From positions 3,395,603-3,459,602 of the forward strand of contig CP036272.1 in NCBI GenBank assembly GCA_007745635.1: DNA of 64,000 nucleotides, given 5' to 3'. The position numbers were made by a program, and so were the translations under genes. The notes under the pieces were generated by a model. It ran no database searches. It was not told the origin of the DNA and worked only from the letters and a program-made list of their open reading frames with translations. Position 1 is the stretch's first letter; the number at the start of each line of letters is the position of its first letter. Source of the stretch: Stieleria bergensis (GTDB taxonomy: Bacteria > Planctomycetota > Planctomycetia > Pirellulales > Pirellulaceae). Below, piece after piece: positions 63,418 through 64,000 of this stretch.

Positions 63418-64000
63418 GTGCCGGGATAAAACCGGATTGAGATAGGGAATGAAAGTGTCCTACGTAGAAAGTCTAGCCAACTGCTATGGCCTCCATCGGA
63501 GGTGCAGAGAGGGTAACCGATCTGTGCTGAGCGTCCGACAAGGGGGGAAACGCAGGCCAGCTATTGAGCTCCGAAATCTGAACTTCCGTGTGCCGACCTG
63601 GTCCCTCTATGGGGAAGGCAACACCGATGGGTTCGTCATTAGGCGAGAACCCATCGGACACGGCGGAGTCACGAGAACCTGCGCATGCGTGGAAATCTCA
63701 ATCGCGAGAACCGGGAGATCCGATCGGCCACTGGCAAGTATCCAGTGCGGGCAGCGAACCGTCCAGCGGGAAAGGCTGCCATGAACGCTGATCGGAAGTC
63801 GGATGAGTCCATAGTACTGCCGACACAGGCGAACAACGCCGGAACTGAACCGGCCGCGGAGTCTGTCGAGGAAAGGGACTCAGCCAAGATAAGCACCTCG
63901 CAGCACGATCGACCCCGAACTTCGAGTCGGACCAAGCGTCGTTCTCGCGGGCTGCTGGGTGTGCGCGAAACAGCGCGGGACTGTCCTGCGTTGAAGTTCG
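63418..64000 (+). mobile_element. Group II intron, 5' part, cut by the window edge
   Basis: Starts near GTGCC at 63418, a GUGYG-like 5' end. Then the segment TCTAGCCAACTGCTATGGCC and CGAGAGGG-like GCAGAGAGGGTAACCGATC followed by GAGCGTCCGACAAGGGGGGA and GGTCCCTCTATGGGGAAGG, which are conserved-type domain I elements. An 11-bp stem CCGATGGGTTC / GAACCCATCGG lies at 63624-63657. The intron-encoded protein begins at 63781. The 3' end is outside the window. Confidence 0.8.
63781..64000 (+). CDS. Group II intron-encoded reverse transcriptase/maturase, partial
   Basis: 73 codons to the window edge, from ATG 63781, without stop. The reading MNADRKSDESIVLPTQANNA, then EPAAESVEERDSAKISTSQH and RSRGLLGVRETARDCPALKF is the N-terminal region of LtrA-type intron proteins, with the VRE.AR...ALKF block that precedes the RT palm. 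It would provide reverse transcriptase and maturase activity for intron splicing and mobility. Family class cannot be told from this piece. Confidence 0.8.
   Translation, partial: MNADRKSDESIVLPTQANNAGTEPAAESVEERDSAKISTSQHDRPRTSSRTKRRSRGLLGVRETARDCPALKF

Noticed and set aside
1..64000. CRISPR array, rRNA genes, prophage or replication origin
   Set aside because: No array of regularly spaced identical repeats, no rRNA-like sequence, no integrase or phage structural gene, and no DnaA-box cluster was seen.

Overview
The window looks like a stretch of a Planctomycetes chromosome, most like the Rhodopirellula/Pirellulales group. The reasons are family content rather than any database match. There are two secreted formylglycine-type sulfatases, a BlaI / M56 (BlaR1-like) pair, several short Cys-X-Cys-G zinc-ribbon membrane proteins, a PQQ-type beta-propeller, a secreted TIM-barrel sugar-isomerase-like protein, a TPR-fused GT41 glycosyltransferase, a diverged kinase with a C-terminal membrane anchor, and many lone short membrane proteins with proline- or glutamine-rich tails. 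Genes are mostly single or in pairs, with intergenic gaps of 200-650 bp that often hold palindromes or decayed mobile DNA.

Layout. 0-8.3 kb: blaI/M56 behind a promoter with overlapping palindromes, a DUF4303-like gene, a zinc-ribbon membrane protein, a frameshifted MscS channel and sulfatase 1. 8.4-14 kb is accessory: the end of an IS21-family element, an orphan secreted-type protein, a MotA/TolQ/ExbB + MotB/ExbD-like membrane pair whose MotA-like gene carries an N-terminal zinc ribbon and a frameshift, a small membrane gene cut by an insertion, and a decayed IS3-family element. 14.3-28.5 kb is mostly housekeeping: a cupin, tRNA-Met(CAT), ligA, a Dabb protein, a GT4 glycosyltransferase, leuB, cdsA, tatD and lysS. 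28.5-31.4 kb is a graveyard of IS fragments (IS256 C-terminus, a solo 311-bp copy of the IS3 3' end) that stops at tRNA-Ser(CGA). 31.6-33.2 kb holds an overlapping dgoK-dgoA pair for 2-keto-3-deoxy-galactonate use. 33.8 kb has an orphan GWSRG hydrolase. 35-40 kb is a sugar/sulfate group: PQQ propeller, sugar-isomerase-like protein, sulfatase 2, LpxH-like phosphoesterase. 40-46 kb: a pseudokinase, small membrane proteins, an SMR (SugE/Gdx) exporter and upp. 46.4-50.3 kb: a 1285-residue RND/MMPL exporter. 50.8-57.2 kb: a TPR-GT41 enzyme divergent from a sulfotransferase / GT4 / DUF2334 deacetylase-like run, which looks like a surface-glycan or glycolipid set. 57-64 kb: a DUF4261-like gene, a secreted coiled-coil protein, an ABC-2 transporter, argJ, and the 5' part of a group II intron whose reverse transcriptase runs off the window.

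Points for follow-up: the zinc-ribbon/MotA-like + ExbD-like pair as an uncharacterised energised membrane module inside mobile DNA; the orphan hydrolase with Ser122/Asp155/His230; the kinase with HRD changed to HGA; the two single-base frameshifts in otherwise well-kept genes; and the paired IS3 end copies. All calls come from reading the sequence. Family names without a named motif are from memory of the families and were not searched.
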